Of a stretch of DNA of 64,000 nt, positions 1-11,847 are shown piece after piece. The position numbers and the translations under genes are program-made. The notes under the pieces are model-generated. The model was not told the DNA's origin. It made no database searches and saw nothing but the letters and a program-made list of their open reading frames with translations. The DNA is from Sipunculus nudus. Lineage: Eukaryota > Annelida > Sipuncula > Golfingiida > Sipunculidae. The stretch lies in the NCBI GenBank assembly GCA_026874595.1, contig CM049313.1, positions 56,193,159 to 56,257,158 on the forward strand, read 5' to 3'. How positions within the stretch are numbered: the stretch's first letter is position 1; each line of letters opens with the position of its first letter.

Positions 1-872
1 AACATTTGATTTACTTTTCACAGTCGTTATATATAGATTTAATCTGTTAAATTCTGAAATTTCAAAGTAAAAGCTTAAAAATTGTTCTAGTTATTGAAGT
101 TTTTCTGAGGCTCTAATGTATTTTCATTTTGAACCTCCAAACCAGCCGTGTCTGGTCCCAACAGCCTTGCCTAGGTAAACTTATTAGTGATGCAACACTG
201 CTGTCACAAATGTAGAATCACATGGCTACCCTGACCCCCCCCCCCCCCCCCCCCCCCCCCCAGATATGTTGTATTAGTTACATACTTTAATTGCATTGCT
301 GTTTCTGATCCAATGTATACAACTTCTCCTGAATCAAGTGTTATTTTCCGATATTTATTATTTTGCAAATTTAAAAAATATATATTTTAAGAAAAAAAAA
401 ATACATCTGTGTATATAATGTGATGTTGACTGAGCAGATTAACTGTAAATGTTGATGCAATTTATAATTGTTAATCAACTTAAATTTTCATTATGAATAA
501 AACTTGTTTTTACCTGTTAGATTAAATTTTGTATCCTGTATGTTTATGCAAAGGTGTTGTAACTTTCCTCACTCCCTGCCACTGAGTATTTGTTTAGTAG
601 TTAAACTCTTATATTATATGTTCTGCTTATAAGTTATATTGCCAAGTCAAAATCTGTGTGACAATAGTACTCCATTTGTTAATAAAATAAATGAAATCAG
701 TCCTCATCCCTGTCTTCAAAGGTACTATCAAAATCATACATTAGCTAAACAACAACAACTCATAATACAGCTTATATTTATTACCACACAAAACCAGCAT
801 TTGCCTCATTTTAAAATCATATTTTTTATCATATATAACAGCTGAGCGCCGTGACCCATAGGTCCCTTGTTT
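1..872 (+). mobile_element. Family-B Helentron/HINE-like element, 3' part
   Basis: This is the right-hand part of a dispersed element cut by the window edge. It matches the family-B copy at 9,130-11,016 in order and spacing: an AT-rich block, a poly-C run (here 27 C, 235-261), and the 3' terminus CAGCTGAGCG, GACCCATAGG, TCCCTTGTT. Its region 645-760 also matches the last 110 bases of the window, which belong to another family-B copy. The ORFs inside are short and show no known domain. Family membership is seen directly; the Helentron/HINE assignment is inferred from terminal hairpins and T-rich ends. Confidence 0.65.
235..261. repeat. Poly-C tract, 27 nt
   Basis: An uninterrupted run of C inside family-B element DNA. 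Equivalent positions in other copies carry shorter runs (about 19 C near 9,994-10,012; 13 C near 12,628-12,640), so the tract belongs to the family and varies in length. Confidence 0.9.
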
Positions 873-1357
873 TGAGTGACAGCTGTGCTGGGTGTTCAAA
901 TATGACAGATGTCATGACTCCCATGCCCCATCAGAGTATCAGTTCATTGAAAAAAATCCCATGAGTCATGTTTTGATGGATAGTGTTGGCTTGAGTTTTA
1001 GTATAAACTCTTCTACTTGTTTAAAACATCATTTTCTCCATTAGTTTAGAGTGCATGTACTATGCTGAATTTATACTTAATTTTGCTCTCCTAGTTTCCT
1101 GCTATGCCAGCAGTCAATTAATGCAGTTATGCTTAGCCAGTGACTGTACTCGTCTACATTAGCTGGTACATAGTGATGAGACGTGGGACAGAGCTCAGCT
1201 CCCACAGTTGCTGTCAGTGTTACATTACAATGTTTAACTAGATGTTGTCGGTCAGTGGTTCTCAGAGGGCCCCATGTTTCTGCTAGGGCTGGACTAGTTT
1301 AAATATGGGGGAAAAATTAAGTTAAATTTGAAAAATATCACAAACAGAAACAGGTTT
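873..1357. other. Unassigned AT-rich spacer
   Basis: No ORF with recognisable content and no repeat termini seen. The segment separates the family-B element to its left from the family-D element to its right. Confidence 0.5.
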
Positions 1358-1472
1358 TTAGCGAACCTGTGAGCTTATGCGATGATGCGTCGTCGTGCGT
1401 CTTCTGTCGTGCATTGTCTGTATGTTAACCATAACTATCTCAAAAACGGCAGGAGCTAGCATCACCAATTTT

Positions 1473-2286
1473 TATGCCCCCGCCACAAAGTGGCCGGGGC
1501 ATATAGTTTTACCCATGTCCGTCCTTCCTTCATTCCGAAATCAAACAGTTGTACAGACTTTTTTTCGCAATGCCTGCAGATATTGGCCTGATTTTTGGTG
1601 TGTTGGCAGATAATGACCAGTTACAGATCGAGTTCGCGTTTTGTCCCAGTTGACCTACTTTTGACTGTTTTACGACTCCTAAACTTAGAAAATTTCATGA
1701 AAAATAGAAATTTTCATGACAAATACACATGTACGGATTTTTTTCGCAATGCCTGCAGATATTGGCCTGATTTTTGGTGTGTGGGCAGATAATGACCAGT
1801 TACAGATCGAGTTCGCATTTTGTCCTGATTGATCTACTTTTTAACGTTTTACCCCTCCTTAACTTAGAAAATTTCATGAAAAATAGAAATATTCATAACA
1901 AATGCATATGTACTGACTTTTTTTCCTCAATGCCTGCAGATACCACCCTGATTTTTTTTATGTGTGGGCAGATAATGACAGTTACAGATTGAGTTTGCGT
2001 TTCGTCCCGGTTGAAGTACTTTTGATTGTTTTACGGCTCCTAAACATAGAAAATTTCATGAAAGACAGAAATTTTTATGGAAAATGCACATGTATGGACT
2101 TTTTTTCACAATGCCTGCATATACTGGCATGATTTTTAGTGAGTTGCTTGATAATGACCCGTTACAGATCGAGTTTGCATTTTGCCCTTGTTGACACCTC
2201 CTGAACTTAAAAAATTTTTCAAAATTTTACAAATGTTTCTAATTTGCCCCAGGCGGGGGCATTCGTGTTGTTTCGACACATCTAGT
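1473..2286 (+). mobile_element. Family-A HINE-like element with tandem core
   Basis: It begins with a near-perfect hairpin (TATGCCCCCGCCAC and GTGGCCGGGGCATA flanking AAA). It then carries about four ~180-bp tandem units whose repeated core reads CGCAATGCCTGCAGATATTG, and ends with GCCCCAGGCGGGGGC, a small hairpin GTGTTG/CGACAC, and CTAGT. The paralogous DNA near 18,107 lacks this block, so it behaves as an empty site and defines the insertion within a T-rich target. A tandem-repeat core, terminal hairpins and a CTAG-type 3' end fit non-autonomous Helentron relatives (HINE/DINE type). The short ORFs inside are artefacts of the repeats. Confidence 0.7.
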
Positions 2287-3855
2287 TTTGCAAATAATAA
2301 GTCATCCAAAAAACTATCGGATTTTGTTAATTTTTCTTAGATGTCATAGGGAAAAAGCTAAAAAAGCTGTAAAAATCTTCTTCTCCGAAATTGTCCAGCC
2401 AGATTGTCCAATATTTCACAGAAATGATCCCTGGAACAATCTTTCTCAAGTTTGTTCGAATGGTTCGAGTTCGGAGATTTTTGTCCGAGATACAGGAGGC
2501 TGAACTTTGTTAACTGTGCAAGAAAGCATATTAAAATTTAAATCTCAGAAATGGCTGTAGCTATCATCACCAAATTTTATGTTGGTCACATAGGTCATAT
2601 CTGAAATTGAGGTATTGGTGGCGCCACCTGCATCAGCCTTTTTTGTACAGGGTCATCAGTGCCTGTATCACACTGAGGGCTACAAAAAACTTCTTCTCTG
2701 AAACCATAAGGCCAAAATGTTTAATATAGCACAGAAATGATCCTAGGGTAATGCTTTCTGAAGTTCGTTCAAATGGTCTATTATCAGTGACTTTTGGCTA
2801 AGTTATTGGAAGCTGAATTTAGTCATATGCCATAACAGCCCATTTTAGCTCAGTGGCTACAAAGATCTTCTTCTAAAAAACCACTGGGCCAAATACTTAA
2901 ATCTCAGACATTAATTATCCTCAGATGTTGATAATTCAAGTTTGTTCAAATGGTTTTGGTTCGGTGATTTTTGGCTGAGTTATGGGAAGCTTAACTTAGC
3001 CATTTTGCTGTATATTCCCAAATGAGTTATAAACCTGCAAAACGTTTTTTGACTAATGCCACTGTTTGTTTAATATTTTACAAGAATAATTCCTACAGTA
3101 ATTCTTATAATAATTGTCAATGGAGATTGAATTGAGTCATTTTACCATATATGTTAGCTGTGTAATGCTGTTACATCTAGCCTAGCACCAGTTTATCAGC
3201 AATTATTACATCATGCCACTAGACATTTAGATTTCAGGTTATCTTTGGTTAATATTGACAAGAAAGTTTTTTTAAAAGCTTTTAAAAAATTTAGATTTAT
3301 GATTTAAGTTATTCATCATACCAGGCAATGTTACAATCATGGATATTCAGCTCTCTGTGGCTATATAAAGACAACTGTATATGTGGATTATAAATTATTG
3401 GTATCCCTACTCAGCTTAATTCAAGAATTTGCCATCAATGAGATATATCTGTATTTTAATTTTGCATTCAGTACGCATCTGTAATAATTTTACATATAAG
3501 TCAGCTGAAAAGCATTTTGTATTGGGAAAATAAATTTCAAAGTTATTTCAAGTAGGGACCATTTTTGTGTTCAGATGGCAGCACTTGGTTTCCATTGGCA
3601 GATTGCCAGTGCCTTGATGTTGGCCAGTAGCCAAGATGATGTCAGCTCTATAATTAGTTTTGGCACAGTGCCAGGATTGGAAGAAGTGCAGCCAGGTATA
3701 GGTGAAGAGTTCACTCAGTGCAGTAGCTGCATTCTTTTTATAGATTTGCAGACTGCTCACTGCATCATATTTGGCACCAAAGTTCAGCCTTAATCTATTT
3801 ATAGCTTTGGCAGACTGCCAGCTGTGTCAGATTATGCAACAGGTCAAGAGTTCAC

Positions 3856-5003
3856 CAGGGTTGTGGCCAGGTACATATGACAGTACCTAGGTACAGGTAC
3901 AGGTACTTGCGAAATGGCCAGGTACATGTACAGGTACAGGTACAGCATTTTTGGAAAGTACCTAGGTACAGGTACAGGTACTTTAGGGAGTACCTAGGTA
4001 CAGGTACGTTTTAAAGATATATGAACTAATGAAAATTGCATTAAATTCATCTAGATGTGCAATAATAAGTTATAAAAGAATGGCAGAATATATCATTAAA
4101 AAGTATTAAATGATCACTTCCTATGTCATCAGGAAAAATATAGGCCTGGCATATGTTAATGATTGTCTTTGGTAAATGTGATAAATGAACAAAGCTGATA
4201 AAGTTTACAAAGTTATTAATACAGAAATATAAAACTTCATAAAATGTCTATATTTCAAATCAAGTTTTGAGCTTTGGAGTAAAGGTTTAAAGTTCTGGGA
4301 GCACCGCACTTTAAAGTAAAGAGGCTTAATAACTTGACTGAAAGGGAAAGTCTTACAATCAATTATTTTATAGATTAACTTCATGACAATGATACATACA
4401 AAATAAGAAGTAACAATACACATGTTCATGGCAGAAAGTCACACTGAGGATGTTTTGAGCACCTGTATGTAATGTGTGAGCTGGGACTTTTTTTCTGTAA
4501 AATGGGAAGTTATGCTTTTGTTTGGCTTATGTTGAGTGTTCAGTGATATAATATGTATTTTCTTTACTTCTGCATTTATCCTACACCAATGTTCTTTATA
4601 CATACTAGACAACAGGTATCTACATGGGGCATAAACGCAACACTGTCCATATCCTTTGCTCTGTACCCTTTATATCTGATAAAGCCCCAATGAACTTCCT
4701 GTGTAGATGCTGAAGGTAGCTAGGCCAGCATGCTACTAGTCCAAGTCCACTCAAGTTCAAAGGGTTGAAAGCTTAGTAATTACCCCTGCCTGGTTAAGGT
4801 AACAGCCCTGACAGCTACGGATGACAGCTCAGTACCTTACTTGATCAACCCAAATTTGTACCTGGAGTACCATATACCAGGTACAGGTACTTTAGTTCCA
4901 GGTACAGGTACAAGGTACTTCCTACTCATGACAGCCAGGTACAGGTACAGGTACTCTCAACTGTGTACCTAGGTACAGGTACAAGTACCTGGCCCCGACC
5001 CTG
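3856..5003. mobile_element. Non-autonomous hAT element (1,148 bp)
   Basis: Terminal inverted repeats begin CAGGGTTGTGGCCAGGTAC on the left and, inverted, CAGGGTCGGGGCCAGGTAC on the right. A perfect 8-bp target duplication GAGTTCAC flanks it (3,848-3,855 and 5,004-5,011). CAGGG ends and 8-bp duplications are hallmarks of the hAT superfamily. Both subterminal zones are packed with GGTACA/GTACCTAGGTAC repeats (about 3,870-4,010 and 4,860-4,990), probably transposase-binding or expansion-prone arrays. No transposase ORF is present, so it would depend on an enzyme supplied in trans. Confidence 0.88.
3868..4010. repeat. GGTACA minisatellite, left arm of hAT element
   Basis: Irregular tandem copies of a 6-12 bp motif (GGTACAGGTAC, TACCTAGGTACAGG). 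The partner array lies at about 4,860-4,990 in the other arm of the same element. CCTAGG and GTAC cores are self-complementary, so the array can fold. Confidence 0.8.
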
Positions 5004-5149
5004 GAGTTCACTCAGTGCAGCCAGGTACAGGTCAAAAGTTCACTCAGTCTAGCCGGCAGCAGGTTAAGAGTTCACTCAGGGGCAACTGCCTTACTCACCT
5101 TAGCCTTGTCAGCCCAGTGCATCAAACTCTGGGGAAGTTTGATGTATTG

Positions 5150-5565
5150 GACTGATATTTTGACCTTTCTATGCGTCTCTGATGGTATTCTCATTTACAA
5201 GACAGGTGGGGCCACGTACATTGACTTTTGCACTGTGTATGTGCCTGCTTATTTCTACAGAGGAATTTGATATATCAGCCTGAAATTGGGCATATTCATA
5301 CATATCGTATAGCTTTGTTGGATACAAGACATGTGGTGCCACCTACAATAATTTTTTAACAATGTGTCCCTGCTTATTTCTCAGGAGGGGTTTGATATAT
5401 CAGTCTGGAAATTGGCATAAGTGTATATCTCTGATAGCTTCGTTGTATGCAAGACTGGTGGTGCCAGCTAGAATCGTTTTTGTGTTGTGTGCAACCATGC
5501 CAGAATTTCAGCAGTGATGTTTGTGTAATTGTTTCTTATTCAAAATGTTTAGTACTTGCATTGTT
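5150..5565. repeat. Degenerate ~125-bp tandem units, family C/D type
   Basis: Three imperfect units, each containing 'gatatatcagcctgaaatt'-like text and a 'gtggtgccacctaca' segment. They resemble the internal units of family C at 19.6-20.6 kb. This lies in the part of the family-D element that is absent from its second copy. Confidence 0.5.
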
Positions 5566-5719
5566 CATATACATGAAGAGTAATGGTCCAGCATTGAAGC
5601 ATTATACCTGGTGTATTTCCCAATGCACAGGTTTGCATTAGGCCTGTAGGCCTTGTTATCAATATGCATGAGGGAAAAAAATCATACAGGATTAAAGAAG
5701 ATATGTCTGAAATGATGTG

Positions 5720-6012
5720 TGCAATAGAAAATCACCGAATGTAGTCTGTTAGCCATATTTGATTTTGAGCAAGTCTGTAATTCAATAGGTCTGGAGCCAT
5801 CATAGGGACCAATGATCACTGTAAATTTGGAAAAGCTGAAGTATGTTGAGTTGTTGTTGAGTTATCACGTGCAAAAGAAAATCAGCAATTGGGCTGTGGC
5901 GGCCATATTTGAATTCCGCCAAGTCTGTAATTCGACAGGTCTGGAGCCCTCATAGGTACCAATCATCCCTGTGAATTTGGAAAAGCTGCAGTTTGTTGTT
6001 GTTGAGTTATGT
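5720..6012. repeat. Two-copy tandem duplication, ~145-bp unit
   Basis: The units 5,720-5,866 and 5,867-6,012 share CAAGTCTGTAATTC, GGTCTGGAGCC and TGGAAAAGCTG at matching offsets. The rest of 5,663-6,590 shows no recognisable feature. Confidence 0.6.
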
Positions 6013-6594
6013 TGTGGTAATGTATATTGATTCACTTCCAGTTGGGCCATTATTGGTTTGGCATAAGTTATTTATAATGCTGCCTATACAAGTGAATGTC
6101 CCTGCTGCTCCTGGTGTCAGGTAATTAGATTAGATGGTACAGTGTGTGGGCATTGAGATTGGTAGACTACAACATTAATATCTAATTTAATTACACAATA
6201 ACTGCTGAAACTCCTGGTGGGATTATTTGCATTATGAAGCAGACAAATGGGGTTTTGGAACATTAAGTTTGAATAAATCCGGCATGTTCTGTTATATCAT
6301 CATGTATTATCAGTGGTATGGCTGGCAACATCTCAGGAATAGTCCCATTATTGGCTTATCTACCTGTAACACAATGTCACATTACAAGTTTTAAAGGGAA
6401 TAATTTACCTGGATACACATCTCAGTCAGTTGCAAATTGTATGCTTGTATTGATTGGCTATTAGAGCATATAAATGTTCAGGCAAAGGTTCAGTCTATCA
6501 AGGAAATTTATTAGATTTGAGGAAGCCATTATCTTAGAAACTCTCTACATTATAACTGTTTGAACAAATAGGATCCTAAATTGATAAATAAATG

Positions 6595-6640
6595 GATTTT
6601 TTCACTCAGCTGACTATAAGGAAAAACCTCAATTTTTTAT
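6595..6640 (+). mobile_element. Family-B element, 5' stub of outer nested copy
   Basis: The stub reads CTCAGCTGACTATAAG followed directly by GGAAAAACCTCAATTTTTTA. In complete family-B copies (9,130; 61,598) these are separated by about 180 bp, so an internal deletion has occurred. The continuation resumes at 11,848, after the nested insertions. Confidence 0.55.
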
Positions 6641-8538
6641 TATGCCCCCGCCACAAAGTGGCCGGGGCATATAGTTTTACCCATGTTCGTCATTCCGTCC
6701 TTCCGTCATTCCGAAATCAAACAGTTGTACGGACTTTTTTTCGCAATACCTGCAGATATTGGCCTGATTTTTGGTGTGTGGGCAGATATAGACCAGTTAC
6801 AGATCGAGTTCGCGTTTCGTCCCGGTTGACCTACTTTTGACCATTTTACGGCTCCTAAACTTAAAAAATTTCATGAAAAATAGAAATTTCATGACAAATA
6901 CACATGTACGGACTTTTTTTCGCAATGCCTGCAGATATTGGCCTGATTTTTGGTGTGTGGGCAGATAATGACCAGTTACAGATCGAGTTCGCGTTTTGTC
7001 CCAGTTGACCTACTTTTGACTGTTTTACGGCTCCTAAACTTAGAAAATTTCATGAAAAATAGAAATTTTCATGACAAATGTACACATGTACGGACTTTTA
7101 TTCGCAATGCCTGCAGATATTGGCCTGATTTTTGTGTGTGGGCAGATAATGACCAGTTACAGATCGAGTTTGCTTTTCGTCCCGGTTGACCTACTTTTGA
7201 ACGTTTTACGTCTCCTTAACTTAGAAAATTTCATGAAAAATAGAAATATTCATGACAGATACACATGTACAGACTTTTTTTCGCAATGCCAGCAGATATT
7301 GGCCGGATTTTTTGTGTGTGGGCAGATATAGACCAGTTACAGATCGAGTTCGCGTTTCGTCCCCGTTGACCTACTTTTGACTGTTTTACAGCTCCTGAAC
7401 ATAGAAAATTTCATGAAAAATATGAAATTTCATGACAAATACACATGTACAGACTTTTTTTCGCAGTGCCTGCAGATATTGGCCTGATTTTTGGTGTGTG
7501 GGCAGATATTGACCAGTTACAGATAGAGTTCGCGTTTCGTCCCAGTTGACCTACTTTTGAATTTTTTACGGCTCCTGAACATAGAAAATTTCATGTTAAA
7601 TATAAATTTTCATGACAAATACACTTGTACAGACTTTTCTTCGCAATACCTGCAGATATTGGCCTGATTTTTGGTGTGTGGGCAGATAATGACCAGTTAC
7701 AGATCGAGTTCACCTTTTGTCCCAGTTGACCTACTTTTGACCATTTGACGGTGCTCTAACATAGAAAATTTTATAAAGTGCACATGTATGGACTATTTTT
7801 CGCAGTGCCTGCAGATACGGGCCTGTTTTTGGTGTGTAGGCAGATAATGACCAGTTACAGATCAAGTTCTTGTTTTGTCCTAGTTGACCTACTTTTGACC
7901 ATTTGACTGCTCCTGAACATAGAAAGTTTCATGAAAAATAGAAATTTTCATGACAAATACACATGTACGGACTTTTTTTCGCGATGCCTGCAGATATTGG
8001 CCTGATTTTTGGTGTGTTGCCAGATAATGACCAGTTACAGATCGAGTTCTTGTTTTGTCCTAGTTGACCTACTTTTGACAATTTGACTGCTCCTGAACAT
8101 AGAAAGTTTCATGAAAAATAGAAATTTTCATAACAAATGCATATGTACTGACTTTTTTTCCTCAATGCCTGCAGATACCACCCTGATTTTTTATGTGTGG
8201 GCAGATAATGACAGTTACAGATCAAGTTCGCGTTTTGTCCTGGTTGACCAACTTTTGATTGTTTTACGGTTCCTAAACATAAAAAATTTCATGAAAGACA
8301 GAAATTTTTATGGAAAATGCACATGAATGGACTTTTTTTCACAATGCCTGCATATACTGGCATGATTTTTGGTGTGTTGCTTGATAATGACCCGTTACAG
8401 ATCGAGTTTGCATTTTGCCCTTGTTGACCTACTTTTGACCATACGACACCTCCTGAACTTAAAAAATTTTTCAAAATTTTACAAATGTTTCTAATTTGCC
8501 CCAGGCGGGGGCATTCGTGTCGTGCCGACACGTCTGGT
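6641..8538 (+). mobile_element. Family-A HINE-like element, long tandem array
   Basis: It has the same hairpin start (TATGCCCCCGCC) and end (GCCCCAGGCGGGGGC, GTGTCG/CGACAC hairpin, CTGG) as the copy at 1,473-2,286, but about ten ~180-bp units instead of about four. Copy-number variation of the core is therefore visible within one window. It interrupts family-B DNA. The 60-86 codon ORFs in it repeat the same peptide from unit to unit and are by-products of the tandem core. Confidence 0.72.
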
Positions 8539-8893
8539 TTTAGCAATGCCTGCAGATATTGGCCTGATTTTTGGTGTGTGGGCAGATAATGACCAGTTAC
8601 AGATCGAGTTCGCGTTTCGTCCCGGTTGACCTACTTTTGACCGTTTTACGGCTCCTAAACTTGGAAAATTTCATGAAAAATAGAAATTTTCATGACAAAT
8701 ACACATGTACGGACTTTTTTTCGCGATGCCTGCAGATATTGGCCTGATTTTTGGTGTGTTGCCAGATAATGACCAGTTACAGATCGAGTTCGGGTTTCGT
8801 TCCGGTTGACCTACTTTTGACCGTTTAACGGCCCTAAACTTAGAAAAATTCATGAAAAATAGAAATTTTCATGACAAATACACATGTACAGCC
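8539..8893 (+). mobile_element. Second family-A array, left part
   Basis: Two further tandem units of the family-A core follow the 3' terminus of the preceding copy, with no 5' hairpin of their own. The array is interrupted at about 8,894 by a family-E insertion and resumes at 11,461. Confidence 0.6.
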
Positions 8894-9129
8894 GTTTTTA
8901 GCCCTTAGCTCATAGGCTGATGGGCTATTGTCGTCATCCAAGCTGTCCATCTGTCCGTCCGTCCATCTGTCTGTCCAGTGTCTGTCCATCCGTCCCTTCT
9001 GCGTCTGTTAACTTTTACCTTGTGAGCGGGATATCTCTAAAAGGATTCACCGTTGGAATTTTATTTCATCAGTGACGATGTAAATCGATAAAATCTCGGT
9101 CAAGTTCGAAGATGGGTGACATTGACCCA

Positions 9130-11016
9130 TTTTTAGCTCAGCTGACTATAAGTCATCTGAGCTATAGTCGTGGTCCATTGTCCGTCGTCCGTCCGTCCGT
9201 CCGTCCGTAGATGTGGCACGTTTTGAAACTGAAGACCTAGGAATCCAAAATTCAGCATAATGTTAGATGTCCCCAAGATCTCCTACCAAGCCGAAAACTG
9301 GGTCTTTGCGACTTCGTTCCCTTTGAGAAATTAAGGAAAAACCTCAATTTTTTATTAAAATCCTATTTTCACACTTCAGGACTGCCTAATATCAAAACCA
9401 CTCATCTGTTTTTCCTCATATTTACCATAAATATTCCTCTATATTGTTCCTATGTACATGCAGGAAATTAAGTCTGTAAACTATAAATTCTTTAAGTTAT
9501 GGGCCCAAACATAATGGACTTTGTAAAAAATCAGGAAAAATAATAACTCACTTAACATGAAAAATTTTGAAACTAGAGTCTATTTTCTCAAGTATATAAC
9601 TATGTTTAATTAAGGTTCAATTGTTTACCGAAAATAAGATCTGAATTTTGTAAATTTTTTAAGTTATTAGCATAAAAAAAAATCAGTACCTTAAATTTTG
9701 CCCAACTTTGACCATGGCACGTTTTTTTCCTGTAAGCACCATTGATTTAATTTTCACAGCATGTAAACATAAATATTTAGTTTGTCTAAATCTGAAATTT
9801 GAAAATAAAAGCTTGAAAATTAAGCTAGTTATTGATTTTTTTTCTGTAGTCACTTGCTTTGATTACAGATGCAGGGTCCCACTCCAGGTCACTGGAAGTC
9901 AGCTATGCCAGGGTTTCTGATTTGTTACAGTCACTGGGGGAGATCCCCTGCTGTGACAGGTGTACAGTTATTCTCATATCACCACCCCAATCACCCCCCC
10001 CCCCCCCCCCCCGCAAACCCAACCCACCAAGTGTTATGCACTAATGGTTATTGTTTTCACTGTATCTCCTTAATTGTAATGCTGTTTCCACTCCGATATG
10101 CAAAAACTTTCCTTGAAAAAATAATTCAAGGTGTAATCAAAAAGATGCAATGTTGTGTAATGTAACATTTTTAAAGAAATCAAATTTCTTTTAAATGATT
10201 TTAACAAATATAATTGAACCCATCAGTATGCTTAAATTATTATAAAATATGAAGCACATTATGGATAATTAAAGACACAATTAAAAATTGTGAAATCTAA
10301 ATCAAGTATTATTTTTAGATATTTATTGTTTTGCAGATTTAAAAGATATATTTTTGTGGTAAAAAATAAATAAACATTTGTATGCATGATGTGGTGTTAT
10401 CTGACAAGATTGAGATTTATGATGATGCAATTGAGAATTATGAATCAACTTTTATATTCAGATATATATGTTAAATTGGAAATGTATAGAAATATAAACT
10501 TAAATTAGAAAATAATTGATGTGATAAAAAAATGAGGATTTAATACAAACATTTGTTCATTATTTTCCTGCCTCAGCAGAATTTGAGATCAGGCTTTGTT
10601 TGCCCTGTTTTATGTTGTTTATTAGCTCTATTTCAACTGTATACATTTCATAAAAAAAAATACATATATACTTAATAATTTATATTATACAAAAAAATAG
10701 ATTCGATTGAACAAATGTGTAAACTACTGAAATGTCAACAGTTAATCAAAAAACCAACTAATGATCATGGTAATAGTACAGATCATTTGTTCACAAACTG
10801 CTCACATGCTTTAGTTTCAACATTAGGAAATACATGGTCAGGTCACAAAATATTTTTTGCAACAATTTCCTGCTCATCAATACAAACCAATCATATAAAC
10901 CAACCATGGCCTTTATTACCTCTTCCTCTTACACTTTATCTCCATTTGATATTATTTTAGATTTTTACCTTCAAGGTTAACATCAGCTGAGCGTCGAGGC
11001 CCATAGGTCCCTTGTT
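9130..11016 (+). mobile_element. Family-B Helentron/HINE-like element, near complete
   Basis: The 5' end is TTTTTAGCTCAGCTGAC with AGCTCAG/CTGAGCT able to form a hairpin, followed by a CCGT microsatellite. The 3' end is TCAGCTGAGCG then CATAGGTCCCTTGTT, so the two ends carry a short inverted motif. Six copies or parts of this family occur in the window. An 81-codon ORF near its 3' end (10,715-10,960) is described separately. The shared T5-AGC start of families B, D and E and the shared CCTTGTT end of B, C and D suggest a common transposition mechanism. Confidence 0.65.
10715..10960 (+). pseudogene. Endonuclease-like ORF fragment in family B
   Basis: An 81-codon frame containing QLIKKPTNDHGN, STDHLFTN and, further on, TWSGHK. 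Spacing and wording resemble the C-terminal part of the endonuclease/exonuclease/phosphatase domain of LINEs and Helentrons (…PT…G..LDHIYTN … SDHK/P). The catalytic N-terminal portion is not seen upstream. The same frame is open in the copy at 56,059-56,304 with only a few substitutions. Best reading: a fossil of an element-encoded endonuclease. Coincidental similarity cannot be excluded without a profile search. Confidence 0.4.
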
Positions 11017-11460
11017 CTACATTTTAGAGCTGATTATAGAAAAACACTCAGAAGTTTACATCTCAGGAACCATTGTATGGATTTTCACAAAACTTACTAT
11101 GATCATTAGGACTGATGGTCAGTATGTGCTGCACAATTTTGGTGGCGCCACCTGCAATTTCTGATTTTTTAATGAAATTTTATCGGATTTTTTCAATTTT
11201 GGCCTTTTGTGCAGAATATCTCCAAAGGTATTCAACACAGGAACTTCATTTCTTCAGTGCTATTGCATTATATTTACAAAATCTTGGTCAAGTTCAAAGA
11301 TGGGGGATCTTGACCTACTTTTCAAGGTCACAGAGCTTAGTATAGAAAAAAACTTAGGAGCTTATTTCTCAGGAAGCATTTGGTGGATTGTTATGAAACA
11401 TGGTATATACCTCTCCAATTTAAATTTATAAATGATTATCAACTTTTGCTAATATTCTAG

Positions 11461-11847
11461 TTTCGCAATGCAATGCTTACAGATACTGGCCTAATGTTTG
11501 GTCTGTGGGCGCATAATGACCACTTACAGATCGAGTTTGCGTTTCGTCCCAGTTAACCTATTTTTCACCATATGACAGATCCTGAACATAGAAAATTTCA
11601 TGAAAGACAGAAATTTTCATGAAAAATGCACATATATAGACTTTTTTTCACAATGCCTGCAGATACTGGCCTGATTTTTGGTGTGTTGCTTGATAATGAC
11701 CCTTTACAGATCGAGTTTGCATTTTGCCCTTGTTGACCTACTTTTGACCATACAACACCTCCTGAACTTAAAAAATTTTACAAAATTTAACAAATGTTTC
11801 TAATTTGCCCCAGGCGGGGGCATTCGTGTTGTTCTGACACATCTAGT
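11461..11847 (+). mobile_element. Family-A array, right part and 3' terminus
   Basis: Two tandem-core units, then GCCCCAGGCGGGGGC, the GTGTTG/TGACAC hairpin and CTAGT. Immediately to the right, family-B sequence resumes at exactly the point where it stopped at 6,640. Confidence 0.65.

Larger units (their letters stand above)
1358..5662 (+). mobile_element. Family-D element with two younger insertions
   Basis: The element opens with a T-run and AGCGAACCTGTGAGC and ends with GCACAGGTTTGCATTAGGCC then TGTAGGCCTTGTT. It is collinear with the copy at 18,005-19,293 over both ends. Compared with that copy it carries a family-A insertion (1,473-2,286) and about 2.2 kb of extra DNA between roughly 3,401 and 5,565, which includes a hAT MITE. 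No protein-coding content is recognised. The 3' end forms a short hairpin (AGGCC/GGCCT) before TTGTT, as in family C. The class (Helentron-like) is inferred. Confidence 0.6.
8894..11460 (+). mobile_element. Family-E element, itself split by a family-B copy
   Basis: It opens with a T-run, AGCCCTTAGCTCATAGG and CTGATGGGCTATTGTCG, with AGCCC/GGGCT able to pair. Internal text resembles other bivalve repeats ('aaatctcggtcaagttc', later 'aaatcttggtcaagttc'). It is present at 8,894-9,129 and again at 11,017-11,460, with family-B copy 9,130-11,016 between. The flanking family-A units rejoin cleanly if this block is removed. No coding content was identified. Confidence 0.5.

Noticed and set aside
1395-8326. 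Multiple 60-86 codon ORFs with repeated MVCGQIMTSYRSSS-like peptides
   Set aside because: They are translations of the ~180-bp tandem unit of the family-A element in whichever frame is open, not genes.
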